From Dipteris shenzhenensis (taxonomy: Eukaryota; Polypodiophyta; Polypodiopsida; Gleicheniales): a DNA stretch of 64,000 nt. The stretch is taken from the NCBI GenBank assembly GCA_047967505.1, contig CM106538.1. One strand, 5' to 3'. The notes beneath the pieces are model-generated. The model was not told the origin of the DNA, did no database searches, and was given only the letters and a program-made list of their open reading frames with translations. Of the stretch, positions 53,925-64,000 are shown one piece after another. The translations under genes and the position numbers were made by a program. Position 1 is the stretch's first letter. Each line of letters starts with the position of its first letter.

Positions 53925-54560
53925 GTAGCCCGATGGTTAAAATATGACAGTTAACTATACCCAGTCTAAAGGGCACTAGCACTGTGCAACAAATTTTAGG
54001 ATGGCACAATAGTAGGGATAGCATGTTAGTAGTGCAGGATAAGTCATTGCCAATGCGGTGGTTGGTTGCACTAGAATATGAACAACCACTAGCATGGTGG
54101 TTTGCTTCTATTATTACAAGATGAATGGATTCGTTATGGGAAACCAGCGCGATGATTGTTGGGATATAGTAAAATCAAGTATGGGATGAAATCTGACGGT
54201 TAACGAAACGATAAACAGTGTAAAGGGCATTGTTTTAGTATAGCACTCTACAACAAATTTTAGGATAGCATGGCGATAGTGTAGGGATAGCACGATAGTA
54301 GTGCAGGATAAGTTATCACTAGCACGGTGGTTGGTTTGCACTAGGATATGAACAGCCACCAACGCGGTGGTGTGCTTCTATTATTACAAGATGAATGGAT
54401 TTGTAGGATGTGTGGATTCGTTATGGAAAACCAGCATGGTGGTTGTTGGGATATACTAAAAACAAGCACGGGTTTTACCGTTTTGGGATTTACAAAAATA
54501 ATTTAATAAAACCAGCACGGTGGTTGTTTGGGATATACTAAAAAGAAGTCGTCTCAATAT
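53925..54560. repeat. Satellite-like tandem repeat, about 270-bp period, copy array 2
   Basis: tgcttctattattacaagatg occurs at about 54103 and 54373. Units share caacaaattttaggatggca and a gcggtggttggtt word with the array at 33,060-33,540. Confidence 0.85.
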
Positions 54561-55039
54561 AAATTCCATTTTGTAGGACAAGTGGACATATTGTTTTGCT
54601 GCAATGAGACTGCATACATTTTCTTAGTACTATCTCAGTCGTCCTCCTCCACCACTCCAAGACACCCCAAGATGTGCTCATGCGTGTCTAAATCCAATTT
54701 GAATACACTCTTGCCCTTATTTTGTTGTGGCACAAGTTACATATGGAACTTAATAGCTCTTACTAGATGAGGTTACACACATGTTTGTGGATTCTTATGT
54801 AGCAGTTCATAATTGTGGCCTCTCTTGGATGTTTTTCTGTACTAAAAATCTCCAACTACTACATCGAACTTCTCATAGGTTGTTCCCCAATTATCCTTAA
54901 ATGTTTTCTCAACCTCGTATTTAGGTTTTGTACACTACAACAAAAAGTATGGGTCATCTTCCTTGTTCTCCCCAAAATCTACGCGACAGCTGCAAAGTTA
55001 TCCCCCTCTTCCAGACAGTCAGTGACATCATCAAAACTC
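54561..55039. other. Intergenic stretch, no feature seen
   Basis: Two short plus-strand frames overlap here without family motifs. It borders the transposase-like pseudogene and may hold its 3' flank. Confidence 0.4.
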
Positions 55040-56653
55040 TCCCCAAACTATGGCGAGTCATTTGTCTCTCCATTGTTTGTCACTCCATTTGAATGTAGAG
55101 GAAAAACTTGAACTCGCTCCCATGTCTTCGCAGTTGTAATGTTCTCACAATCATCATGATCCCCTATGATGCACGCAATGTAGAAACAAGAAATTTTTCT
55201 CGTTTTAATCAATTGGTTGTTTAAAAAGCCCCATACGTTGTGCAAACCAAAACTCCTTTAATTTTCTCACAATTGTGCTAGCTTCTCCTTTGCACTTCAT
55301 CCACTTTCACGTCATGGAACGCTCTACGTACTACAGTATTCTGAAGGCTTTGTTTTCTGTATGTTGAATGCATGCTTGTGGAGAGGTTGGCTGTAAGCCA
55401 TGTTATAGCATCATGGGCATCATTGATATTTTCTTAAGGGCATGCTAATTGGTGTTTAAATAGAGCTTGATTAATAACAGCATTGCATCCATCATGTTAA
55501 CCCTTGCCATGGCTAGACCCAAAGAAATTCCACATCATGTCTAGACCGATCAGGGGTTTGAACCTTGAGACAAAGTAGAATTCATGTGTTGATTTAAATT
55601 GAGAGGCAACACCATCTGACCACACCCAATGTTGTTTTATATTTTTTGCATGGGGACTTTCCTTTTTCAACCATTCCCAATGCTGTAGAAAAGCATGCTG
55701 TACAAATAGGCTGTCATGTTCCCTATCATCTGAAATGTAGAAATGGTAAATGTTGCACAGTCCTGGACTCTTGTGAGTTAGCAAGCAGATTGGCATCAGG
55801 CATGGAAGAATCAAGCAAATGATTGTATGTGATATGCACAAGAATTATTATCTACTTGTTGTACCAGTGAGCACTTTGTATCTCGTCTTGTTCTTGAAAA
55901 GAATAATTTTATGCAAAATCTATGACAAATACAATAGTGTCACTAGGAAAATTGGCAAGGCACATCATAAACTGCTTATCCTGCTAGCTGGCCGTGAAAT
56001 TGTGAAGCACATATTTTGGGATGGATTGAACAACATGACCTACAAGCTCGCTTGGCTGGGTGCTCTTATATGACAGTAGCCATCTCTTTTTATCGGATCC
56101 TTTAGCATTGACATTTTCAAATCTCCTCCATTTTAGAGCAATGTTGTTGTCTTCCCTCATTTCATTTGGACAGACATTGAATGTCTTCTTTTTTAGCTCA
56201 AACTGTAATGCTTGCATGCGCCGCCGCAAATGCATTCAATCCTACGCCACTCAAGTATCCCTTTGGACAAACCACTAGCGTCCACAAAGACGCCAGGCTA
56301 CAAAACCTGCCCTCCCTTACAACACATGATGAGGATCTAGGTGGCCTAGAGATGGCGCATTCATTGGGGAGGCATGGGCATCGATCCCCATGGAGCAATG
56401 CTCCAACATGACCAGATCTCAAGTCATTCAGAGCTTGCTAGGCCAAGTCAAAGTCTATGTGTTTTTCGCAACAACAAGCATTCATATCTTTGAGTTTCCT
56501 GACGCCAGGGCTTATAATGCTCAAAAGATTCTTTGCCCAAGTGAAATGTCTGGATTCTGATCCACAAACTTGAGATACAACTCTGTCTGCTGACCCAACA
56601 TGTGGAAACAATAGAACATTAGGGGAGAAATGGGGTCTCAAAAGGGCCTCCAA
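55040..56653 (-). pseudogene. DFAENY/SDG-QFK transposase-like protein, broken copy
   Basis: Minus-strand order: a Cys-rich part (56653-56438, with NACCCEKHIDF, and 56422-56198), a helical part with FELKKKTFNVCP and a WLLSYKST segment (56235-55984), IDFA*NYSFQEQDEIQSAHW with Asp at 55919-55921 and a stop replacing the expected Glu, ISDDREHDSLFVQHAFLQHW, WVWSDGVASQFKS (Asp near 55615), WNFFGSSHGKG followed by a stop and HDG (about 55480-55510), and a Cys-containing end with IIGDHDDCENI (55245-55048). I recall this motif order from a family of uncharacterised, apparently mobile proteins in non-flowering plants and animals; I cannot give its official name. The acidic residues could form an RNase H-like DDE/D site. 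Frames change at least three times. Confidence 0.6.
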
Positions 56654-57529
56654 TTAGTGTTTCCTAATTTCAAGGGATTAGAGAGGGATTTGAGGTATAG
56701 CAATGAGAGTGATGCTTTGTGTGGGGCAATGGTATGTTGAGGTGGAGGGATAGCAGGCATGTAAAGATCCCCTATTGGATATTCCTCTTACATTGGGGAC
56801 CACCCAAACCATCCCCCCCCCTTAACCCATGCTTGACCACCCTCCCATGTGCACCCACCCAAGATCATCCCCAAATCTCATTTAAGTCTTTGTGGGCCCT
56901 TGTGGGAGAATTTCTCTATTGAAGGTATGCCCCCTCTTTCTTTGCTCCTCTGCTCTGGTCCAACTGCCCTCTCCCTCCATTGTGGGACCTTTTGGATAAT
57001 TTTTTTTTCTCCTCTAGCCTACTGCAGGTCTGCCCCCTTTCTTTGATCCTCTACTCTCGTCCAACTACCCTCTCCCTCCATTGTGGGACCTTTTGGATGA
57101 ATTTCTTTTGTCCTCTAGCCTACTGTAGACCTGCCTCCTCTCTCCTTTGCTCTGGTCCAGCTACTCTCTCCCTCCATTTTTCAAAATTTGGGTTCCAGCA
57201 CCTCCTACAGGTGGTCTTCTCTCTCCAGGTCTTCTCACTATTTCTGTGCCTCCTCTTGCTCTATCCCCTCATACTCTACCTCTGCCTTCTCTTTCATCTC
57301 TTGATTTGCCCTCTCTTGCTCTCTTGCCTCTTGCTTAGTCACCCTATCCTACAGGTCTCTATCCCTTTTGTAGGCGCTTCTCCTTTTGGTACAAGTGCTT
57401 TTTGCCCTCCTAAATGCACTTTTTCTTCTACTACAACAACTCTTTGCCCTCCTACAAGCACTTTTTCCCTCTCATATAGGATACAACTACTCTTTCCTCT
57501 CCCATAGCTATTGCTTTCCCAATAGGCAT
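56654..57529. repeat. CT-rich region with 96-100-bp tandem units
   Basis: ctctccctccattgtgggacc recurs at about 56969 and 57069, and a related unit starts near 57157. Flanking sequence is generally pyrimidine-rich. The 175-codon plus frame over it is Leu/Pro/Ser-rich by composition and is not a gene. Confidence 0.75.
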
Positions 57530-57765
57530 GGTCTAGAACACAGTGACATAAGGCGGCAATGCTCAAGAGGCATGGTTAAAAAGAAAGTGACACAAGCTGG
57601 CAATATTGTGAGCTCCAATGTGTTGTAGAGGCATGGTCAGGAACAAAGTGACCAAAGTGACCAAAACTAGCAATATTGTGAGCTCTAGTGTGTTCTAGAT
57701 GCATGGTCAAGAAGAAAGTGATAGAAGTTGACAATATTGTGAGCTCTAGTGTGTTCTAGAACATG
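57525..57765. repeat. Irregular tandem repeat, 44-70-bp spacing
   Basis: ggcatggt begins units at 57525, 57569 and 57630, and tgcatggt at 57700. They share caatattgtgagctc and gtgtgttctaga words. Confidence 0.8.
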
Positions 57766-58062
57766 AAAAATGCATTGGATGACTTGAACTTACAGTTTGA
57801 CTAACTAGATAGTCATGGAAGGTTTTTCCAAGGGTCCACATAAGTTTCCCAAGAGGAAGGATGTATTTCTATGTACCTTCCTTGCCTATCTTCTTTACAA
57901 GAGCCTATTTCAACATAGGAGTGGGAAGTAGTGGAATCTTTGATATAACTGACAATGGACTGTCTGTAAGTTATGTGCAGGAATACCTGTTAGTCATGGA
58001 AAATGAAATGTATAGTCCTTTAACTTTACTTCAAATGGTGAAATAGTAGGAAAGAATCTAGA
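57766..58062. other. Spacer between two tandem repeat arrays
   Basis: A 61-codon frame exists without a family motif. Nothing else is seen. Confidence 0.35.
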
Positions 58063-58499
58063 GAAATGCATGAAAAATGTCCATTTTATCCCTCATGCAA
58101 CATCAAACAATGTGTTTGTCTAGTATAAGCTCTCTATAAATTGTAGGTTGGGCATTTTGGAATTTGCATAGTTTTCTTTATGACTTGGAGGACATTAAAA
58201 ACATTGATGAATTTTCTTTTAATGGTTTTATTGTGTGGTTTCGTGGCCAAATTTTTCAAATACTATGTCTAAAGTTGTAGAAATGCATGAAAAATGTCCA
58301 TTTTATCCCTCATGCAACATCAAACAATGTGTTTGACTAGTACAAGCTGTCCATAAATTGTAGGTTGGGCATTTTGGAATTTGCATAGTTTTTCTTCATG
58401 ACTTGGAGGACATTTAAAACATTGATGAATTTTCTTTTGATGGTTTTATTTTGTGGTTTTGTGTCCAAAGTTTTCAGTTAATATGTCTAAAGTTGTCAT
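58063..58499. repeat. Tandem duplication, 217-bp period
   Basis: gaaatgcatgaaaaatgtcc starts copies at 58063 and 58280. The copies align over their full length to tatgtctaaagttgt with few differences, so the duplication is young. Confidence 0.92.
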
Positions 58500-59515
58500 G
58501 CCTAAAGTTACAATTTATATCTATTTGCCTTGCTTGCATCATTAAAGGAGACAATGCCATGATGGTAAGAATCCAATGTATTGATTTATATTTTATGGTC
58601 TTTTAATGTAATGTGCTTTGTTAGGTTTTCTAATGTAATGATTGTTGAATTGATGTAGGAGCATTTGAGATCACTCATTGGTGCACTATATTAGTCGAGC
58701 AGGAGGATACATTGTGGACTTCCAGAACCAATTTTTAGAATGGCCTACTTAACTACTGAAGTGCATCAAAGTATTGACGGCTTGATCATTGTGGTCCACA
58801 GCACATGGCTTCCCCTATTGCATTGTATCCCATTGGCAATGGTGTAAAAAACTTTGTGCTTGGCTACCCTAAGATGAGAGCCTTAATGGTATTAGTATTA
58901 GGATCTTACTTGGGGATTTCAAAAGCCTCTTTTTTCTATGTATTAGAGGTAGCAAAGAGGAGGCACATGCTATGAAGAGTCTTTGTATTTGAATGGAGAG
59001 ATTATAATACAAAAATGTACATTTTATCACATTGTCTTCCTTGCAAGATACCATGTCATAAGCAATAATTTTGATTAAGTCATGGTTGAAATTTTGAATG
59101 TGTTGTTAATTTAATATAAGGTAATGTTGCTTTGAATTGTAGAGTATTGAATACACCACCTCCAAGTTTGTTGTGTAGAGAGGTGAACCTTTTATATGCA
59201 AACTTGTCCCTTTTCCTTCATTTGTATCCAAAGTAATTACAAATTTATGACCCCCTCAACTCTTGACTAATTTTTGAAGGTCTTCTACATTGAATTTGAA
59301 GATTATAGGAAAAATAGGGTCAAGTCAAATATCATAGAGCTACTCATGCACCCTATTTTTCACACCATGGTGGGTTTTGGCATTTTTGGACACCCCATGA
59401 TGTCCCGACCAACTTTGCCTTCTCTATCGCGGTCAAATTCCTCCTACATTTTCCAAAAATGGACATTGACATGGCCAAAGTTGTCAAATTTCTTCATCCT
59501 CCTTGTCTCCCTCCT
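58500..59515. other. Intergenic stretch, no gene recognised
   Basis: Short frames such as 59274-59515 show no family motif. A TATT/AATG-rich composition dominates. A weak GAFEITHW-like segment near 58660 was not enough to assign an element. Confidence 0.35.
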
Positions 59516-59519
59516 CCTC

Positions 59520-59710
59520 TTTCACATGTCCTCCTCCTCCTCCTCCTCCTCCTCCTCCCTCCCCCTGCCTCCCTCCCCCCCTCCTCCTCCCTTTGTCCAC
59601 ACGCCTCCTCCTCCCTCCCTCCCACATGCATCCTCCTCCTCCTCCCCCCCTACTACTTTTTCCTCCTCCTCCCTCCTCCCACATGCGTCCTCCTCCTCCC
59701 CCCCCCGTTT
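59520..59710 (+). repeat. (CTC)n / C-rich microsatellite
   Basis: About 190 bp of cctcctcctcc runs with C tracts and three copies of cacatgcNtcctcctcc-type sequence. Long frames here (Ser/Pro-rich, three frames on the plus strand) are composition artefacts. Confidence 0.9.
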
Positions 59711-60330
59711 TCTTTCATCTCAACACCGTGAAGATGGGATCATTGCTTGTAATTGTTTATAGGGCCTATCTTGCCCATCACCCTTCTTTATCTTGGAGGA
59801 ACTATGAATGACGGAGAGAAACTATTTAGGGGGTGACACAAATCTTGCGGCCAAAGTTTATTTCTCATTTATTTGTTGTCTATAAGTCATGGATCCACAG
59901 TATCTTGCAACATAATTTGATTTCATTATGTTGGGGCCAATAGGTAATTCAAGAATCAAAAGGATTTCTAGTCAATGAGAAGGAAATAAAAGTGCTTTTG
60001 TTTCATAGCAAAGGTGGCCATGGCTTTGAGTGGACCATTAATCCCTTATAAGACCTAACTTTGCTAATTTATAGCAATAATGTGGCCAATCATGTATGCA
60101 AGTTGGCCAAACAAGGAGGCTATGAAAGCAGGAGACATGAATGGGGAGGAAAGAGCAGATGAAAGAGAAGTGTGCAAGTAGAGAAAACAAGGAGGATGTG
60201 AAAGCATGAGACATGAATAGGGAGGAAAGACATCATTTGTGAATGGAATGAAGGAGATGAAAGAGAAGTCGGCAACCATAAATCATCCATGGGTGGACCC
60301 CCATCGATGATTGTGGTTATGGAAACATAA
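59711..60330. other. Intergenic stretch with a short direct repeat
   Basis: gagacatgaatggggaggaaag (about 60133) and gagacatgaatagggaggaaag (about 60208) begin similar 75-bp blocks that share gatgaaagagaagt. No gene is recognised. Confidence 0.5.
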
Positions 60331-60334
60331 GAGA

Positions 60335-60850
60335 TAGAGAGTTTGGAGAGCTACAGTACCGCATCATACAATCTTAATATGTTTGATTATTGCCTGCAAA
60401 TTGCCGAATGGAGACATGCTTGAGTGACAACCTTGCAAAGTGGAACCCCAAGATCTTGCCACTCTGCCCTTTACACAAGACTAGAAGGGAAACACGTTAA
60501 CACATATTCTACAAATGCCTAGCAACACGAGGATTATGGTGGAGAGTGGCTTATCTATTTTTATCCAATCGTCTTGGAAAAATTCTCTGCAGGGAGACAG
60601 AGGTAGGTTGAATACTGTCACCTATGCTATTTGGCAAATAGTAAGGGCAATAGATATGGAAGTTTCACAATCAGTTGGTCTTGAACAAAAGCAATAATAC
60701 TGGTATGGTGGGAATTATGAAAATTTTTGCAAAGAGAAATATGGCTATAAGCCAATTTTCATATCTCATAGGCTAACGTAGTCGAAGTCTACTTGAATCT
60801 TATTGTAACAGATATCACCCTTTTTTTCACACACACAAAAAAAACAAACC
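60335..60850 (+). mobile_element. LINE 3' end with zf-RVT remnant
   Basis: The plus strand encodes, with stops, TLTHIFYKCLATRGLWWRVAYLF (about 60500-60565), the region typical of the C-terminal zinc-binding domain after LINE reverse transcriptase. A 3' UTR follows, and the sequence ends in an A-rich tail cacacacacaaaaaaaaca (60828-60848). The rest of the element is missing, as is usual for 5'-truncated LINE insertions. Confidence 0.65.
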
Positions 60851-61639
60851 ATAAAGAAGTTAGAAGCATAATTCGTGTCTGTTGAACGATGTATTAAGAT
60901 AGATAAATAATACCGTCAAAGGGGGATGTTTCCTCACCGAGATAGTGTGTTTTTTTTAAATCCTTACATAACTTACGGTAACGTCTCAGTTACGTTATGG
61001 AGTTCTAAACCCAAATGGACTACTACCTACAGCCTCTAGCACATAACGATGTGTGATAGTCTTTAGCACATAAAGATGTGTTGTGGAGGTGTTCTACATA
61101 TGTAAGTACATGTTTTTTGCCTCTATAATGTGAATGCATGTCTACAATTGTTCAAAAAATATCTCTCTTGAAGACTTAATGATGAGGTAGAAAATGAAAG
61201 ATTGCCACAGGCTTAGTATACACAAGGATGAAGCAACATGAACAGTTAGACACATCGTAACTCGTATGGACCAAAGAGTATCCCACGAATTTGGGACCTG
61301 GTATGAACAATGAAAACTTTTCATAGGAATATCTATTGTGCAACAATTATGTACGCAGGACCAATTTTCTATCCATGTGCAACAACAGTTATGTTTTGAA
61401 GGTAATACTGGTCGAACTGCACGCTACTCCCTATATCAGATCATTACAAATTATAATCACAATAGCTGACGGTGCTGTAGTGCCACGACTCACAGAAGCA
61501 TCCGCCATCTTCGCCAGCACCGGCTCCATTCCAATCAACACAAGAATCGTACTGGTGGGTACCTCCAGATCATGCAAGAAGGAGAGAGTGGTGCAGGGGG
61601 GAATTCAGGAGAAGAATATCAGAGCCTGTGAAGTGTTTG
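60851..61639. other. 3' flank of SAUR gene 2, no feature seen
   Basis: agcacataa-gatgtgt is repeated at about 61040 and 61066. A 121-codon plus frame (61336-61701) overlaps the SAUR end and has no motif. The SAUR 3' UTR should lie in the last few hundred bases. Confidence 0.4.
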
Positions 61640-62320
61640 TCAATGTCGATGCTCGCTGTGGCTGTTCTTTAAGCGCAACCTCGTCTCCTCGAAGTCCATA
61701 ACTTCGCAGGGTATCAACAGCGCCCCATGTTGTTGGAAGCCAAACTCTCGCTGTGCTGCTCTTAAGAACCCCTCGAACAGGGGATCATTCAAGTAAATCA
61801 CCGGGATTACAAATCGCTGTTGGTCCTTCCCGACATAGACAGGGACGAAGCCCTTTGGAACTTGATTGGCAAATGAAGATTTAGCAATTGAGAGACGCTT
61901 GCGACGGCTCCAGGATCTCGGATGATGACTGTCACTCCTATCAAGGATTTCAACAGAAGGGGACTGCAGCGATTGAAGATGGAAATTCCAAAAGCGAAGA
62001 TCAAACCGAGGGATTTGTATGCGAGGGCCTGAGCAAAATAAAGGCTGATACTGCGACCTACGCCGATGAACGCAAAACCAGCAACGCAGCCGGGCTCCCA
62101 CTCGCCATCCCCTAATGCTTTTCCACCATGGTGGCCTGTTGGACTGGCGATAGTAAGAAAAAGAGCGGTAATCGAGCATGAACTTGAGACTACATTTCCG
62201 CCGAAGCTTTCCAAGAAAGGAGGCAATCTTCTTTGACTTTCCCTTTGCTCTCATGACTCTCGTCACAAATGGCTCCTCTGGGCTGGCAATTCCCGAGTCC
62301 GAACCATCCGTGAACTCCAT
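61640..62320 (-). CDS. SAUR-family protein (small auxin-up RNA), gene 2
   Basis: A single-exon frame of 226 residues runs from the ATG at 62318-62320 (MEFTDGSDSG) to the stop at 61640; the frame is open ten codons further upstream but without an ATG. The SAUR domain is at about residues 154-215: VPKGFVPVYVGKDQQRFVIPVIYLNDPLFEGFLRAAQREFGF and LLIPCEV, a full match to the family core. The N-terminal 150 residues are long for a SAUR and contain basic clusters (RAKGKSKK, RSWSRRKRLS) and a Trp/Cys-rich middle. SAUR gene 1 has a similar, but not alignable by eye, basic extension. Expected role: auxin-linked control of cell expansion at the plasma membrane. The frame is intact. Confidence 0.92.
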   Translation of the reverse strand: MEFTDGSDSGIASPEEPFVTRVMRAKGKSKKIASFLGKLRRKCSLKFMLDYRSFSYYRQSNRPPWWKSIRGWRVGARLRCWFCVHRRRSQYQPLFCSGPRIQIPRFDLRFWNFHLQSLQSPSVEILDRSDSHHPRSWSRRKRLSIAKSSFANQVPKGFVPVYVGKDQQRFVIPVIYLNDPLFEGFLRAAQREFGFQQHGALLIPCEVMDFEETRLRLKNSHSEHRH

Positions 62321-62346
62321 AAATACAAGCGTGCTGAAACAAAGCG

Positions 62347-62500
62347 TCAATCATACGCCGTGCTTGACGTATTGAAGAAAATCATAGCTGAACATTCACT
62401 CAGTTTGAAACCTCTCTAAATAGCCTCAATCATACGCCGTGCTTGACGTATTGGAGAAAATCATCGCTCAACAACTCAGTTTGAAACCTTACTAAATGGA
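62347..62500. promoter_or_regulatory. 79-bp tandem duplication with TGACGT motifs upstream of SAUR gene 2
   Basis: tcaatcatacgccgtgcttg starts copies at 62347 and 62426. Each copy carries TGACGT (62365-62370 and 62444-62449), the bZIP/as-1 type core, and a cagtttgaaacc word. The first copy begins 27 bp upstream of the ATG, so part of it is probably transcribed. Confidence 0.7.
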
Positions 62501-63620
62501 AGCCAAGCTGGTTGTTCCCTATGCACTCCTTCTGCATCGGAGGAACTGGGTAGGTCGAAAACGCCCATCACTGGGAGGCCCATCGCACAGGACTGAGGAT
62601 GCCAAGCGGGAACTGGCGGAATATGGCATGGTCGGCAGCAAAGCAATTGAACAAAACGGACTTTCTCAAACTCAGATTGATCCTATCGTTTGGAAGTTCG
62701 CAAACTCGGAAATTCTCCTCACGTGGAAGTTGATCCTCTTCTCATCGTCCTGAACTTCGCTGACCCAGATATTCACTCTCTCCCTGATGTTACCACTGCT
62801 CCTCTCGCCCTCCCCAGTGCGTGTTTCTCTACTCCCTTCCAAAAGATATCGAGCGTCCTTCTCGTTCAGGGCAAGAGCAAGACCTTGCTAAGCGGGGATG
62901 GATTCGAGATAGCTTGCCGCTACACGAAAGACAACTACCAGTATGCGGCGGACGAGGATTGGGCGACGGGGGTGAAGGGATGAGACAACGCAAGTAGGAT
63001 GAAGACGCGATCTTCGATTTGAGATGTGGTCCGCAAAATCAGCCAAGTGTTAGCGCGCAGCTAGACGGTGGAGGTTGAGCGTCGACCGGGAGGGAGCCGT
63101 GCTGCACGTAATTGTAAGTACGATGGGTACTACGGGCCACAATCAACGACCTTATCGAGGTTGGCAAGAGACCCACAGAGTAGCACAGGCTGCCAGGGCG
63201 TTACGTTTGTAGTCGTGGTCGATGCTTTGGCAGCTTGCGATGCAGGAGAGCAAGCCTTCCTCAAGAGCTTCCTCCGCCAGTTCTATCTACTGCAGATTGT
63301 TTGTTGCGATGCAGATGAAGGAGTCCTTCGTTCTGCATAGGATCTTTGAGCTCCCATCATCCATGCGCTCACTCCTGTTTAACTACACCACATGCGTCGG
63401 AAACTTGTTTTTGCATGGCCTCTCTTTTTTACAACCAGATCACTCCGCATGCTGCTCTTCACACTCGGTCTTCATTCCTTAATTTTTGTATGGCTCATGC
63501 TTTTCAAGTCTCTCATATCCCCCACGTGATGGAGGAAGAGGAAGTTATTTTGGAGTCTCTCATCCCCCCACGTCTCCCAAGAGGAAGTTATTCTCTTCCA
63601 ATAATGAAGAAAGAGTGAGA
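62501..63620. other. Upstream region of SAUR gene 2, frames without family
   Basis: Plus-strand frames 62690-62983, 63068-63340 and 63222-63482 overlap in different phases. One reads NFADPDIHSLPDVTTAPL but I recognise no protein. A GAGACA (TGTCTC on the gene strand) occurs at 62982-62987, about 660 bp upstream of the ATG. G+C is higher here than in the rest of the window. Confidence 0.4.
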
Positions 63621-63628
63621 CATATAGA

Positions 63629-63665
63629 TAGAGAGAGAGAGAGAGAGAGAGGCGGGGTTGGGGGG
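63629..63665. repeat. (GA)n microsatellite followed by G-rich bases
   Basis: gagagagagagagagagag at about 63630-63650 followed by gcggggttgggggg. It is another member of the GA-then-G class. Confidence 0.9.
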
Positions 63666-64000
63666 TGCACCCGCCACTCCTTTGTCGAAAGCCGCCTTCC
63701 CCCTTTCATGCCTCTCATGGTCAATGAGCTCCAAGATGCCACTGATAGTTAACTACAAGGACCTAAAGTCGAAGAAATTTCACATTTTGGGAATAAAACT
63801 TTAAATCTTATTCTTGATGTATATCAAACATACAAACTCCAAATTTGTCAAAGATTTATAGATTTAGATTCTACTTGTTCGAGATCTTTCCAATGATATG
63901 TCACATGAGGGAGTTTTGACAAAATCTTTATAGGTTCATTGGAATCCCATTTTTTATATGGAAATTGGGATTTTCCCATTTTATCTAATATTGACTAGCC
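63666..64000. other. Window end, no feature seen
   Basis: AT-rich sequence without a recognisable frame or repeat. Confidence 0.4.

Noticed and set aside
56980-57507. 175-codon Leu-rich plus-strand frame
   Set aside because: It spans CT-rich tandem units with a 100-bp period, which is not a multiple of three, so the peptide is not a repeat protein.
59459-59811. Proline- and serine-rich frames in three plus-strand phases
   Set aside because: Produced by (CTC)n and C tracts; no start context, no motif.
61336-61701. 121-codon plus-strand frame next to SAUR gene 2
   Set aside because: Overlaps the 3' end of the SAUR gene on the other strand and has no family motif.

Overview
The window is nuclear DNA of a land plant. 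It carries a spliced STICHEL-like gene, two SAUR auxin-response genes, and dense Ty1/copia, Ty3/gypsy and LINE relics. A plant retroelement primer-binding site (tggtatcagagc, initiator Met-tRNA) occurs three times. The very long TE-filled intron, composite (GA)n-G(n) microsatellites and a DFAENY-type transposase relic would suit a fern or another large-genome non-flowering plant. That placement is inference from recall; no marker here fixes the species.

Layout. 1-10,400: the 3' half of a STICHEL-like gene on the plus strand, four exons with matching splice phases, one intron of 7,445 bp. That intron holds a palindromic microsatellite, a gypsy gag relic, LINE pieces on both strands and a copia gag-plus-LTR relic. 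10,750-16,300: a duplicated unclassified repeat; its first copy is split by a complete small gag-only LTR element with target-site duplication CATAC. 16,300-26,300: gene-poor DNA with a gypsy reverse transcriptase relic, a perfect hairpin, several short tandem repeats and a decayed FCP1-like phosphatase. 26,335-26,967: SAUR gene 1, minus strand. 27,000-36,350: gag and coiled-coil relics, satellites, degenerate telomere-like DNA and a homopurine block. 36,400-39,190: a LINE relic on the minus strand carrying a 201-bp MITE.

40,080-53,108 is a nested copia system. The outer minus-strand element has 257-bp LTRs differing at about 11 positions and target duplication TGTGA. It was hit inside its protease active-site codon by a second copia element (43,444-49,303) with identical 181-bp LTRs and duplication TGTCG. 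The outer element also contains a copia gag in the opposite orientation (51,770-52,600). 53,100-61,600 holds satellites, a minus-strand pseudogene of a DFAENY/SDG-QFK transposase-like protein, and a LINE 3' end. 61,640-62,320 is SAUR gene 2, with a 79-bp tandem duplication just upstream of its start. The rest shows no recognisable gene.

Only three host genes look potentially functional: the STICHEL-like gene and the two SAURs. They share no obvious pathway. Everything else is mobile-element or repeat DNA. I found no tRNA, rRNA, CRISPR or bacterial-type feature. Domain calls come from motif recognition by eye, so edges of decayed elements are approximate; LTR, TSD and splice coordinates were read directly from the sequence.
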